Source: Flavobacterium ginsengisoli (GTDB lineage Bacteria; Bacteroidota; Bacteroidia; Flavobacteriales; Flavobacteriaceae). From it: a DNA stretch of 64,000 bases. Positions 52,055 to 61,742 of this stretch are shown here, piece after piece. Within the stretch, counting starts at the first letter, position 1. Each line of letters opens with the position of its first letter. The position numbers and the translations under genes are program-made. The notes beneath the pieces were generated by a model that saw only the letters and a program-made list of their open reading frames with translations, did no database searches and was not told where the DNA came from. The stretch covers positions 1,107,501 through 1,171,500 of the forward strand of contig NZ_CP121110.1 of the NCBI RefSeq assembly GCF_029625315.1, given 5' to 3'.

Positions 52055-53412
52055 TTAATATTTATTAATGTAAACTGTTTTCTTGTTTACAAATTCTTGA
52101 ATGCCATCTTGCGAAAGTTCACGTCCGTAACCTGAATTTTTAGTTCCGCCAAAAGGCAATCTCTGATCACTTTTTACCAGTTCATTTACAAATACCGCCC
52201 CTTCGTCAAATTTTGGAATTAATCGGAATGCTTTTTCAAAATTTTCTGTAAAAATTGTGACGCCAAGTCCAAAAGCACTGCTGTTTGAAAGTGCAACAGC
52301 TTCTTTTTCTTCTTTGAAAGTCGTAATTCCAATCAACGGACCAAAAACTTCCTCTTTAAAAATCAACATATCTGTAGTAACCTTTCCAACAACAGTAGGC
52401 TCGAAATAAGCTTGATTTCTTTTACCGCCAAGCAAAACTTCTCCTCCTTTATTTAATGCATCTTGAAGTTGTTTTTCTAATTCTTCAGCAAGGTCAACAC
52501 GCGCCATAGTGCCTATTGTTGTTTCTTCACTCAAAGGATCTCCCGAACGAAGTTTACTGACTTCTTCTATAAAAGCTTTTGTAAACTCTGTTGCAATAGA
52601 AGATTCTACAAGCAAACGTTTTCCAGCAATACAGCTTTGCCCTGCATTCTGAAAACGTGCTTGAACGCAAGTTTTAACAGTTTTCTGCAAGTTGCAATCT
52701 GCAAAAACGACCAAAGCATTACTTCCTCCTAGTTCTAAAACTGTTTTTTTAATTTCATTTCCAGCATTAGCTGCCACCGCTCTTCCTGCTGCTTCACTTC
52801 CTGTAAGTGTAACTGCTTTAACTTTAGGATTTTTAATGATTTCTTCTACCATTTTACTTCCAATCGGTAGATTCGTAAAACATCCCGCAGGAAAGCCGGC
52901 TCTTTCGAATATTTTTTCAATACTGATGGCGCTTTTCATGACATTGCTAGCATGTTTTAAAATCGCAACATTACCTGCCATTAACGCTGGAACTGCAAAA
53001 CGCATAACTTGCCAGAACGGATAATTCCAGGGCATAATAGCCAAAACAATGCCTATTGGTTCGTAGCTTACATAACTCTTATATGCTTCGGTTTCTATTA
53101 TTTTATCAGCAAGCATTTTGGGAGCGTTCTCTGCATAATAATCGCATAAGGCGGCACATTTTTCTACTTCTGCTATTGACTGAGTGATTGGTTTTCCCAT
53201 TTCTTGAGTGATAACCTCGCCATACGCTCGGGAATTTTTTTAAGTTCCTGACCAACAGCTTTCATTAAAACTGCACGTTCAGAAAAGGGAATTTCTTTCC
53301 AAATCTTATATTGAGCGTCTGCTTTATCAATTGCATTTTCAACGTCTTTTTTATCAAATTCGGTAACCTCATGTACAATCTCTTGGTTATAAGGGTTTAT
53401 AGACTTAATCAT
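52055..53412 (-). CDS. NAD(P)-dependent aldehyde (succinate-semialdehyde-type) dehydrogenase (frameshift near 53213)
   Basis: About 452 residues after repair. Cofactor-binding PWNYPFWQVMRFAVPALMAGN, catalytic Glu in VLELGGSNALVV and catalytic Cys in NAGQSCIAGKRLLVE are present, and the C-terminus RLPFGGTKNSGYGRELSQDGI is typical. The length and N-terminus (INPYNQEIV) fit the short SSADH (Sad/YneI-like) group. The first 79 residues are in another frame: one missing A near 53213 turns RLITQEMGKPITQ into RLSLKKW. Cytoplasmic. Next to an Old Yellow Enzyme gene in the same orientation, perhaps in one detoxification operon. Confidence 0.9.
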
Positions 53413-53521
53413 AATTGTATCTTTTTAAAAACGATATAAAAGGTACAATTTATTTTAATTTTTAGATTGCGTAAAGTCTATTATTTTATGAATAAATCTT
53501 TTTCCTAAAACACAAATAGCT

Positions 53522-54610
53522 TTACAATGATCCTGCTTTTACAAAAGTCTGCCAGCCGCGCATGGTTTCAATAAAACGTTCGCTCAACCCTCCTTGCCTC
53601 AAATAATCTGCCATTACAGGCAATTGCGGACTGTCGTACATTGGATTTGCTTGTACCTGAAGCGGAAAATCTCTCTGAAGAATCGCTGCACGGGCAATAA
53701 GTACAAAATCACAGCCTTCATCTAAAAGTTCTCCTGCACGCTGTGCACTCATAATTTTTCCGGCTGCACCTAGACGAACTCCTTTGCGGGGAATTTCAGT
53801 AAAAACACTCAACATGGTTTTTCCTTTAAAAGTTCCTTCACGAACTATTTGAGCTGAATCCCACAAAGCGAGATCTAAATAATCAATTAATTCACGATCA
53901 AAAATATCGGCCGTTACTTCTCGCAATTCTTCCAAAAGCAGTCCGTAACGTTCAATCGACAATCGCCAGCCAATCTGAAAGTCAGGTCCACAAGCTTTGC
54001 GAATTCCTTCGATTACTTCTATGGTAAAGCGGGCTCGGTTTTCTAAGCTTCCACCATACTTATCTGTACGATCGTTTAAATTTGGAGACATAAACTCAGA
54101 GAGAATCCATCCAAAAGCTCCATGAACTGAGATTCCGTCAAAACCTGCTATTTGCGCTCTTTTTGCCGCAGCGATAAAACTGTCACGAATCCGTTCTACT
54201 TCTTCGGTCGTTATTGCCTTAATTCCTTCTATCGTTTTGCTCGACGCTGGAGCTGGTATTCCGCCAATTGAAGGTTTTGCGCGATGTCCGGCATGATGCA
54301 ATTGCACCGCCGACAATGCGCCACCATCACGAATCGCCGACGCCATTTTGGTCAATCCAGACAAATGATTATCGCTATGAATTCCTAATTGTCGCTCAAA
54401 AGCGATACCACCTGCCTCTACCGTAGAAGCACTGGTTTGAATTAATCCGTAACCACTTTGCGCAAGCTGTTCCATCCAATATTGATCGAACTCAGATGCA
54501 GTGCCATCATATTCACTTTGCTGGCTGGTTAAAGGGGCTAACATAAAACGGTTTCTCATTGCTGGGCCGTGCAGCAATGTAAGCGGTTTAAATAAATCAG
54601 AAACAGACAT
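53522..54610 (-). CDS. Old Yellow Enzyme-family NADH:flavin oxidoreductase
   Basis: 362 residues, intact. FMN-dependent barrel enzyme: MRNRFMLAPLTSQQ, the active-site AVQLHHAGHRAKPS, GFDGISVHGAFGWILSEFMSP and NDRTDKYGGSLENRARFTIE are characteristic. It reduces activated alkenes or related electrophiles with NAD(P)H. Lies upstream of the aldehyde dehydrogenase and divergent from a DsrE-like gene, an arrangement often tied to quinone or electrophile stress. Confidence 0.92.
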   Translation of the reverse strand: MSVSDLFKPLTLLHGPAMRNRFMLAPLTSQQSEYDGTASEFDQYWMEQLAQSGYGLIQTSASTVEAGGIAFERQLGIHSDNHLSGLTKMASAIRDGGALSAVQLHHAGHRAKPSIGGIPAPASSKTIEGIKAITTEEVERIRDSFIAAAKRAQIAGFDGISVHGAFGWILSEFMSPNLNDRTDKYGGSLENRARFTIEVIEGIRKACGPDFQIGWRLSIERYGLLLEELREVTADIFDRELIDYLDLALWDSAQIVREGTFKGKTMLSVFTEIPRKGVRLGAAGKIMSAQRAGELLDEGCDFVLIARAAILQRDFPLQVQANPMYDSPQLPVMADYLRQGGLSERFIETMRGWQTFVKAGSL

Positions 54611-54819
54611 ATTGTTTTTTTTTTAAGTTCTACTTATTATTATCGAATGCAAAGTTGTCGAGATAATCATTTGAGATAAATGGATGATTTTTACTTTATA
54701 ATGGACATTTTGAATTGAGATATAACAAGATGAAAATTCTCCATCATAAAGTAAATTTCCTCCATTCTCTAGCGGATAATGCTGTCAGATCTTTGCCTTG
54801 TTCATAAAAACAATTCAAA

Positions 54820-55185
54820 ATGAAAAAAACAGCTATTATTATTCTTTCTGATCCAAAAGCGGGTTCAGAAGAAGCTTTAGGACGTGTATTCAATGCTTTA
54901 GCATCGGCTTATGAATTCAAACACGAAGGTCAAGATGTAAAAATTATTTTTCAAGGTACTGGTATAAGATGGCCAGAACAACTTGAAAAACCTGAGCATC
55001 CCGTTAATGCTCTTTATAAAGAAGTAAAAAATCATGTTCACGGACTTTCTAAAGGATGCGTTGCAGTATTTGGCACTGAAGTGTCTGGCTATGAATTGCT
55101 AAACGACAATGAAGTTCCTGGAACTCCTGGTCTTCCTAGTTTTGTAAATCTTAAAAAAGAAGGTTACGAAATTTTGATTTTCTAA
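54820..55185 (+). CDS. DsrE-like protein
   Basis: 121-residue cytoplasmic protein of the DsrE/DsrF-like fold: KKTAIIILSDPKAGSEEALGR, DVKIIFQGTGIRWPEQL and GYEILIF. The gene is divergent from the Old Yellow Enzyme gene. The family is linked to sulfur relay and oxidative stress, but the catalytic Cys of DsrE is not obvious here (a Cys occurs in SKGCVAVFG). Followed by a strong terminator. Confidence 0.75.
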   Translation: MKKTAIIILSDPKAGSEEALGRVFNALASAYEFKHEGQDVKIIFQGTGIRWPEQLEKPEHPVNALYKEVKNHVHGLSKGCVAVFGTEVSGYELLNDNEVPGTPGLPSFVNLKKEGYEILIF

Positions 55186-55190
55186 ACTAA

Positions 55191-55224
55191 AAACTGCCCT
55201 CGAAAATAAAAAAGAGGGCAGTTT
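55191..55224 (+). terminator. Terminator of the DsrE-like gene
   Basis: AAACTGCCCTC (55191-55201) pairs perfectly with GAGGGCAGTTT (55214-55224), followed by a T run. Confidence 0.9.
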
Positions 55225-55339
55225 TTACATCATCTAAAAATTAGATGGAATACAAAAGAACGCTTAAAATTGTTCCTTTTTTTGAGTAATTTAGCGTAGT
55301 ATGAATACTCCATAAAATCAACATTTAAGTCATAAAGTT

Positions 55340-55808
55340 ATGCAAGAAGATTTTCAATATTACATGAATCAATGTTTGGATTTAGCCAAGAGTGCTTTAA
55401 AAGCTGGAAATCCGCCTGTTGGCGCGTTGATTGTATTGGATGGAAAAATAATTGGAACGGGCATAGAATCTGGAAAATCAACTGGAGATATAACCAATCA
55501 TGCGGAAATATTAGCTGTTAGAGATGCTTTAAAAAACGGATATTCAGATAATCTCCATTTGGCTCGTATGTATACTACTCATGAACCCTGCATTATGTGT
55601 TCGTACATGATTCGCCATCATAAAATTGCTTGCAATAATTTATGGCACATCTGTTCCTTATGTCGGAGGATTTACTTCTCAGTTTAATATTCTTTCTACA
55701 GAAGATGTTCCAAAATGGGGAAATAAACCGCAAATAATTGGTGACGTGTGCATTGAAGAATGCAACAAACTCAATGCGCAATTTTTAGAGCTAATAAACA
55801 AACACTAA
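55340..55808 (+). CDS. CMP/dCMP-type nucleoside deaminase (frameshift near 55628)
   Basis: About 155 residues after repair. Zinc-site motifs NHAEILAVRDAL (His-Ala-Glu) and EPCIMCSYMI (Cys-x2-Cys) identify a cytidine/guanine-type deaminase. One extra base near 55628 cuts the ORF after HHKIA; the second frame continues AIIYGTSVPYVGGFTSQFN and ends NAQFLELINKH. Cytoplasmic nucleobase or nucleoside deaminase; substrate not fixed. Followed after 4 bases by the AraC-type regulator, which may control it. Confidence 0.85.
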
Positions 55809-55812
55809 AAAC

Positions 55813-56695
55813 ATGCTATCTCAATCTGTATATACTCTAGTTAATCAGCAAAACGGAAACTTATCCTTCAAAGTGTTTGAGTTTGACAATAGCAGTTATT
55901 TTGATCATATTCAGCGAAATAATTATTTTACTATAATCATAATTACATCTGGAGAAGGATTAGCCAAAGTTGATCTTAGCGAATATTCGTTTCAAGAAAA
56001 CACTTTATTTGCGTTTTATCCCTATCAGCCTTTTATGCTTGCTTCAGAAAAACCGCTGACTGGCATTTCTATTCAGTTTCATCATGATTTTTTCTGCATT
56101 TACAAACATCATAAAGAAATTGCATCAAACGGAATTTTATTTAATAATGTGTATCAGCGACCTTTTATCTTTTTGGATCAAAATAATAAACAAACGCTTC
56201 TTAATATTGTCAAAGAAATTGTTAACGAACTAAAAATGGAAGCTTTAAGAAAAGATGAAGTTTTGGTTTCTTATTTAAAAATATTTCTGGTTTTTGCTAC
56301 TCGAATAAAACTAGAACAACAATCTATAAAAGAAGTAAACGTTACTGATAAACAGCTTTTTATTGTTCAGAATTTACGAAATGCGATTGAAGATGATTTT
56401 AGAACAAAACATTCTGCAAGCGAATATGCAGATATGTTGCATGTAACGCCAGTTGTATTAGCGCGTGCTTGCAAAAAATCATTTCAATATGACTCTTTCA
56501 GATTTAATAACCGAAAGGATTATTGTTGAAGCAAAAAGAGAACTGTATCTAACCAACAAAACTGTCAAAGAGATTGCCTACGAATTGGGCTATGATGATG
56601 AATATTATTTCAGCAGAGTATTTAAAGGCAAAACCGATATATCTCCACAATTATACAGAGATACTATTGGTTTTAACAGAGGGACATTATCATAA
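55813..56695 (+). CDS. AraC/XylS-family transcriptional regulator (frameshift near 56475)
   Basis: About 293 residues after repair. An N-terminal cupin-like sensing part (SGEGLAKVDLSEYSFQENTLFAFYPYQPF) precedes the double helix-turn-helix AraC domain. The break is an extra A in a six-A run (ACKKSF for ACKNHFNMTLSDLITERII); the remaining DNA-binding helix reads KTVKEIAYELGYDDEYYFSRVFKGKTDISP. Directly downstream of the deaminase gene and likely its regulator. Confidence 0.88.
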
Positions 56696-56883
56696 AATGT
56701 ATAAAAAAACAAAGTTATTATTTCGACAAAATATACTATCACTAAATTTTGAATCAAAAATTCCCCAAAAAATAACAAGATTCTAAATTAGCAGTACTGT
56801 TTAATATCAATACCATATTTCCGCCAATTTATAGAATCCCGTCGTTGTTTTTATGGCATCGTTTGTTTAAATTTGTGACTCTT

Positions 56884-57273
56884 ATGAAAAATTGGTGCAC
56901 TAAATTTTTACTTTCAATTGTCATTCTCTTAAATGGATATGGCAATGTTTATGCACACAATAACATTGTTTTATATAAAAAGTTTTCGTTCTGTACACTT
57001 ATAGATCATACTCAAAGTGAATCTAAATTAAATCGAGGACGTTCATTTGAATCTTTTAAAAGAAAAATATGTCTTTTCGATAATGAAGAAAACGAAGATA
57101 ATTTTTCGGCTACTCAAAAACAGGTTGTAAAAAACAACTACTTTTTAATTTTTCACAGCAGTAATCATTTTGTCGTTTCTGCGACTGCTTTTACTCAAAA
57201 AGTAAATGACTGCAAAATTTTCAGTTTACTTGACAATAAAGTATATCTGTTATTTCAGGTTTTTAGAATTTGA
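56884..57273 (+). CDS. Hypothetical exported protein upstream of the efflux operon
   Basis: About 129 residues with start at 56884 (MKNWCTKFLLSIVILLNGYGNVYAHN), where a signal peptide begins; the ORF opens earlier at 56845. Lys- and Phe-rich mature part without a recognised motif. Small leader-like secreted proteins often precede RND operons in Bacteroidota, but its role is unknown. Confidence 0.55.
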   Translation: MKNWCTKFLLSIVILLNGYGNVYAHNNIVLYKKFSFCTLIDHTQSESKLNRGRSFESFKRKICLFDNEENEDNFSATQKQVVKNNYFLIFHSSNHFVVSATAFTQKVNDCKIFSLLDNKVYLLFQVFRI

Positions 57274-57432
57274 TTTTTAACGCTATTGCTTGTCAATAGC
57301 CAATTACTTTATAGTTTTATCCTCTGTATTCTTTAACTAGATAATAGACGGATATGAACTTCTATGGTCTATTCCCAAAGGCCTTTTTATCTAAAAATCA
57401 AAAATAAATTACGTTTTAATGCTGAAATAATT

Positions 57433-58515
57433 ATGAAGAGAATTTTCATGATCATGACTTTATGCGCCTTAGTTTTTGCGGGCTGCAATTCTAAAAAAGA
57501 AGAAGAAAAAGAAGAAAAGACCAAATTTCTGGTTACAAATCCAATTGAAAAAGATACTACCATTACGAAAGATTATGTATCGCAAATACATTCTATTCAA
57601 CATATTGAGATAAGAGCTCAAGAGCGCGGTTATCTTGAAAAAATATATGTAGACGAAGGACAAATGGTAAAAAAAGGTCAGCTCCTATTTAAAATCATGC
57701 CTGCTCTTTATGAAGCCGAATTAAAAAAATCAAAAGCTGAAGTAAGTTTCAGTTCAATTGAATATCAAAACGCTAAAAAATTAGCTGATGAAAAGGTAGT
57801 TTCTCCAAATGAACTGGCAATGGCAAAAGCTAAATTAGAAAAAGCAAATGCTGAAATGGCTTTAAGCAAAGTTCATCTTCAGTTTACAGAAATCAGAGCG
57901 CCTTTTGACGGAATCATTGACAAGTTTCACGTACGTCAGGGAAGTTTAGTTGATGAAGGAGAATTGCTTACAGAATTGGCAGATAACAGCTCAATGTGGG
58001 TATATTATAACGTTCCAGAATCTGAATATTTAGATTATCAGGAAAAGACAGGAAAAAGCGGTAAAATGAAAGTCAATCTTTTAATGGCTAACAACAAAAA
58101 ATTCCAATATCCTGGAGTTGTAGAAACCATTGAAGCCGATTTTGACAATGAAACCGGAAACATTCCATTTAGAGCCACTTTTCCTAATCCAAAAAGATTA
58201 TTAAGACATGGAGAAACAGGAAGCATTCAAATGCCTATCGAACTTAAAAATGCTATGCTAATACCTCAAAAAGCAACTTTTGAAGTTTTAGACAAAAAAT
58301 ATGTATATGTAATTGATAAAAACAATGCTGTAAAATCTAGAGAGATTGTTATTGTCGCCGAAATGCCTCACCTATTTGTAATAAAGGAAGGCTTGTCACT
58401 TCATGATAAAATACTTTTAGAAGGGCTTCGTCTTGTAAAAGAAAATCAAAAAATAGACTACGAAGTGGTAAAACCGCAATCGGTTATGTCCAATTTAGAG
58501 CTGTATGCAGAATAA
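57433..58515 (+). CDS. RND efflux periplasmic adaptor lipoprotein (MFP)
   Basis: About 360 residues with start at 57433 (MKRIFMIMTLCALVFAGCNS), giving a lipoprotein signal; the ORF opens at 57364. The biotinyl-lipoyl-like and hairpin parts read GYLEKIYVDEGQMVKKGQLLF and APFDGIIDKFHVRQGSLVDEGELL, with a coiled-coil hairpin (AEVSFSSIEYQNAKKLADEK) between. Fits the AcrA/MexE group. First of three genes forming a tripartite pump; the RND gene starts 20 bases after its stop. Confidence 0.92.
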   Translation: MKRIFMIMTLCALVFAGCNSKKEEEKEEKTKFLVTNPIEKDTTITKDYVSQIHSIQHIEIRAQERGYLEKIYVDEGQMVKKGQLLFKIMPALYEAELKKSKAEVSFSSIEYQNAKKLADEKVVSPNELAMAKAKLEKANAEMALSKVHLQFTEIRAPFDGIIDKFHVRQGSLVDEGELLTELADNSSMWVYYNVPESEYLDYQEKTGKSGKMKVNLLMANNKKFQYPGVVETIEADFDNETGNIPFRATFPNPKRLLRHGETGSIQMPIELKNAMLIPQKATFEVLDKKYVYVIDKNNAVKSREIVIVAEMPHLFVIKEGLSLHDKILLEGLRLVKENQKIDYEVVKPQSVMSNLELYAE

Positions 58516-58535
58516 CCGAATCTAAAAAAGAAGAA

Positions 58536-61500
58536 ATGTTTAATAAATTTATACATAGACCCGTTTTTGCAATTATAATTTCGATTATAATTGTCTTTAT
58601 AGGTACGCTGTCCATCAAACAGCTTCCTATATCGCAATTTCCACAAATTGCGCCTACAACCGTAAATATCTTTATCGCTTATCCAGGTGCAAGTGCCGAT
58701 GTATTGGTAAAATCTACCTTAATTACCTTAGAGAATTCGCTTAATGGTACACAAGGTGTTCGTTACATGGCTACAGATGCAACGAGTGCCGGAGAAGCAA
58801 CACTTAGAATAATTTTTGAACCAGGAACCGATCCTAATGAAGCTGTAATTAGAGTTAAAACAAGGGTAGATCAGGTAATGCCATTATTACCTGAACTGGT
58901 TCAGCGTGAAGGAGTCGTTATTACTCCTATTCAACCGAGTATGTTGATGTATGTCAACCTTTACTCGAAGAGCAAAAGCATGGATGAGAAGTTTCTCTAC
59001 AACTATGCCGATGTAAAAATGATTCCAGAAATTAGCCGTGTTAAAGGTGTTGCGAGAACTCAGATTCTTGGAAGCCGTAAATACGCCATGCGCGTTTGGT
59101 TGAATCCTGATAGAATGAGAGCTTATAAAATTTCTGTTGAAGAAGTTATGCAAGCACTTCAAGAACAAAGTATTATTGGTCGTCCTGGGCGATTAGGACA
59201 AAGTTCTGGTATTGTCGCACAATCTTTAGAATATGTATTGACGTATAAAGGAAGATACGATGAGCCTAAACAATATGAAAATGTAATTGTGCGTGCCAAT
59301 TCTGAAGGTGAAAGCATTCGCTTAAAAGACATTGCAAAAGTTGAATTAGGAAGCGAATTCTTTGATATTTACTCGAATCTAGACGGTCATCCTTCTGCTG
59401 CAATTGTATTAAAACAAAACTACGGCAGTAACGCGAGTGACGTAATTAATGACGTTAAAGCAAAGCTGGAAGAAATGAAAGCAAGTTTTCCTCCAGGAAT
59501 GGATTATAAAATTAGTTATGACGTTTCTCAATTCTTAGATGCTTCTATCGATCAAGTTGTTCATACTTTGAGAGATGCCTTCATTTTGGTTGCTTTGGTT
59601 GTATTTATATTTTTAGGAGATTGGCGTTCTACTTTAATTCCAATTATTGCCGTTCCAGTATCTTTAATTGGCGCTTTCTTTGTGATTCAGCTGTTTGGAA
59701 TGTCAATCAACTTGGTTACTCTCTTTTCATTGGTATTAGCAATCGGAATTGTAGTCGATAACGCTATTGTCGTCGTCGAGGCCGTCCATGCCAAATTTGA
59801 AGAATTTCCGCATATTACACCTTATCATGCCGTTAAATTAGTATTGGGCGAAATTGGAGGTGCCATTATTGCTATTACAGCCGTTATGGTTTCTGTATTT
59901 ATTCCTGTTTCGTTTATGTCTGGTCCCGTGGGAACTTTCTACAGACAATTTTCGGTTACGATGTCGAGCTCAATTATCATTTCTGCCATTGTAGCTTTGA
60001 CCCTTACTCCTGTTCTCTGTGCCATTCTTTTGAAAAATAATCATGGAAAGCAGAAAAAAGGAAATGTCCTGACAAAATCTCTAGACGCTTTTAACAGATG
60101 GTTTGAAAGACTTACAGGCCGTTATGTTGTGGTTTTAAAAACAATTGTAAGCAGAAGAGTTTTAACTTTTGGAATTCTAATTGCTTTCTGTGCTTTTATT
60201 TTTATAGAAAATAAAGTACTTCCTTCTGGATTTATTCCGAGTGAAGATCAGGGAACCATTTACGGGATCATTCAAACGCCTCCTGGCGCTACTTTAGAAA
60301 GAACCAATCAGGTTGCTCAGAAATTGCAAAAAATCTGTGAAAAAGTCGAAGGCGTTGAATCTGTTTCTTCTTTGGCAGGTTATGAAATCATGACGGAAGG
60401 TCGTGGTTCTAATGCTGGAACCTGTTTAATTAACTTAAAATCATGGTCTGACAGAAAGCATTCTGTAACAGAAATCATGGAAGAATTAGAAAAGAAATCT
60501 AAAGATCTAGGTGCTGTCGTAGAGTTTTTTGAACCGCCCGCAATTCCAGGATTTGGTTCTTCTGGTGGTTTTTCTATGCGTTTACTAGACAAAACTACCA
60601 GCACCAATTATCAGGAATTTGATAAGATCAACAAGCAGTTTATGGCCGAACTAGGAAAACGTAAAGAGCTTTCTGGTTTGTTTACTTTCTTTGTCGCCAA
60701 TTATCCGCAATACGAACTGGAGATCAATAATGATTTAGCAATGCAAAAAGGCGTCTCTATTGGTAAAGCAATGGAAAACTTAAATATTTTAATTGGAAGT
60801 ACCTACGAACAAGGTTTTATCAAATTTGGACGTTTCTTTAAATTATATGTACAATCTGACCCAAAATTTAGAAGACTCCCATCAGATGTATTGAATCTCT
60901 TTGTAAAAAATGATCATGGAGAAATGGTGCCTTATTCTGCTTTTATGACTCTTAAAAAAACACAGGGACCTAATGAGATCACGCGTTACAACATGTATAA
61001 TTCTGTCGCTATTCAGGGTCAGCCTGCAAAAGGATACACCACTGCAGATGCCATTAAAGCGGTACAGGAAACCGCTCTTAAAACACTTCCTAAAGGATAT
61101 GATATTGCATGGGAAGGTCTTTCTTATGATGAAGCTGGAAGAGGCAACGAATCGCTTTATATCTTTTTAGTGGTATTGGCTTTCGTTTACTTCGTATTGG
61201 CCGCACAATATGAGAGTTTTATTATTCCGTTGTCTGTAATTTTATCTATTCCTGTTGGAATTTTAGGTTCGTTTGTCATTCTTCAAATGATGGGCTTGCA
61301 AAACGATATTTACGCTCAAATCGGATTGATTATGCTGGTCGGATTGCTTGGTAAAAATGCCGTACTGATCGTCGAATTTGCTGTATTAAAACATTCGCAA
61401 GGCGCGACAATTCTCGAAGCCGCAATTGAAGGTGCCAAAGTTCGTTTTAGACCTATCTTAATGACATCATTTGCCTTTATTGCTGGTTTGATACCGTTAA

Positions 61501-61742
61501 TTTTTGCTTCTGGAGCGGGCGCAATTGGAAACAGAACTATTGGAGGATCTGCGCTTGGAGGAATGCTTTTCGGAACCATTTTCGGAGTAATCATAGTTCC
61601 TGGACTATATTACATTTTTGGTTCATTGGCACAAGGCCGAAAACTAATTAAAGGAGAAGAAGAAAGCTCTTTATCTGATGATTTCATGCATCATGTAGAT
61701 GATTTTTCAACAAACAATCAAACGGAGGAAAATGAAGAATAA
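58536..61742 (+). CDS. RND multidrug-efflux inner-membrane pump (HAE1)
   Basis: 1068 residues, intact, 12 helices and two large periplasmic loops. HAE1-type motifs include QLPISQFPQIAPTTVNI, GASADVLVKS, the proton-relay stretch GIVVDNAIVVVEAV with Asp408 and Asn409 (the second Asp of AcrB is Asn here), and the Lys in GLLGKNAVLIVEFA. It belongs with the TtgB/MexF-like flavobacterial pumps. The outer-membrane gene overlaps its last 11 bases, so the three genes are one operon. Substrates likely include drugs, dyes or detergents. Confidence 0.93.
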   Translation: MFNKFIHRPVFAIIISIIIVFIGTLSIKQLPISQFPQIAPTTVNIFIAYPGASADVLVKSTLITLENSLNGTQGVRYMATDATSAGEATLRIIFEPGTDPNEAVIRVKTRVDQVMPLLPELVQREGVVITPIQPSMLMYVNLYSKSKSMDEKFLYNYADVKMIPEISRVKGVARTQILGSRKYAMRVWLNPDRMRAYKISVEEVMQALQEQSIIGRPGRLGQSSGIVAQSLEYVLTYKGRYDEPKQYENVIVRANSEGESIRLKDIAKVELGSEFFDIYSNLDGHPSAAIVLKQNYGSNASDVINDVKAKLEEMKASFPPGMDYKISYDVSQFLDASIDQVVHTLRDAFILVALVVFIFLGDWRSTLIPIIAVPVSLIGAFFVIQLFGMSINLVTLFSLVLAIGIVVDNAIVVVEAVHAKFEEFPHITPYHAVKLVLGEIGGAIIAITAVMVSVFIPVSFMSGPVGTFYRQFSVTMSSSIIISAIVALTLTPVLCAILLKNNHGKQKKGNVLTKSLDAFNRWFERLTGRYVVVLKTIVSRRVLTFGILIAFCAFIFIENKVLPSGFIPSEDQGTIYGIIQTPPGATLERTNQVAQKLQKICEKVEGVESVSSLAGYEIMTEGRGSNAGTCLINLKSWSDRKHSVTEIMEELEKKSKDLGAVVEFFEPPAIPGFGSSGGFSMRLLDKTTSTNYQEFDKINKQFMAELGKRKELSGLFTFFVANYPQYELEINNDLAMQKGVSIGKAMENLNILIGSTYEQGFIKFGRFFKLYVQSDPKFRRLPSDVLNLFVKNDHGEMVPYSAFMTLKKTQGPNEITRYNMYNSVAIQGQPAKGYTTADAIKAVQETALKTLPKGYDIAWEGLSYDEAGRGNESLYIFLVVLAFVYFVLAAQYESFIIPLSVILSIPVGILGSFVILQMMGLQNDIYAQIGLIMLVGLLGKNAVLIVEFAVLKHSQGATILEAAIEGAKVRFRPILMTSFAFIAGLIPLIFASGAGAIGNRTIGGSALGGMLFGTIFGVIIVPGLYYIFGSLAQGRKLIKGEEESSLSDDFMHHVDDFSTNNQTEENEE

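Noticed and set aside
58038..58226. Antisense ORFs in the efflux genes
   Set aside because: No start context or protein features; the sense strand encodes clear pump proteins.
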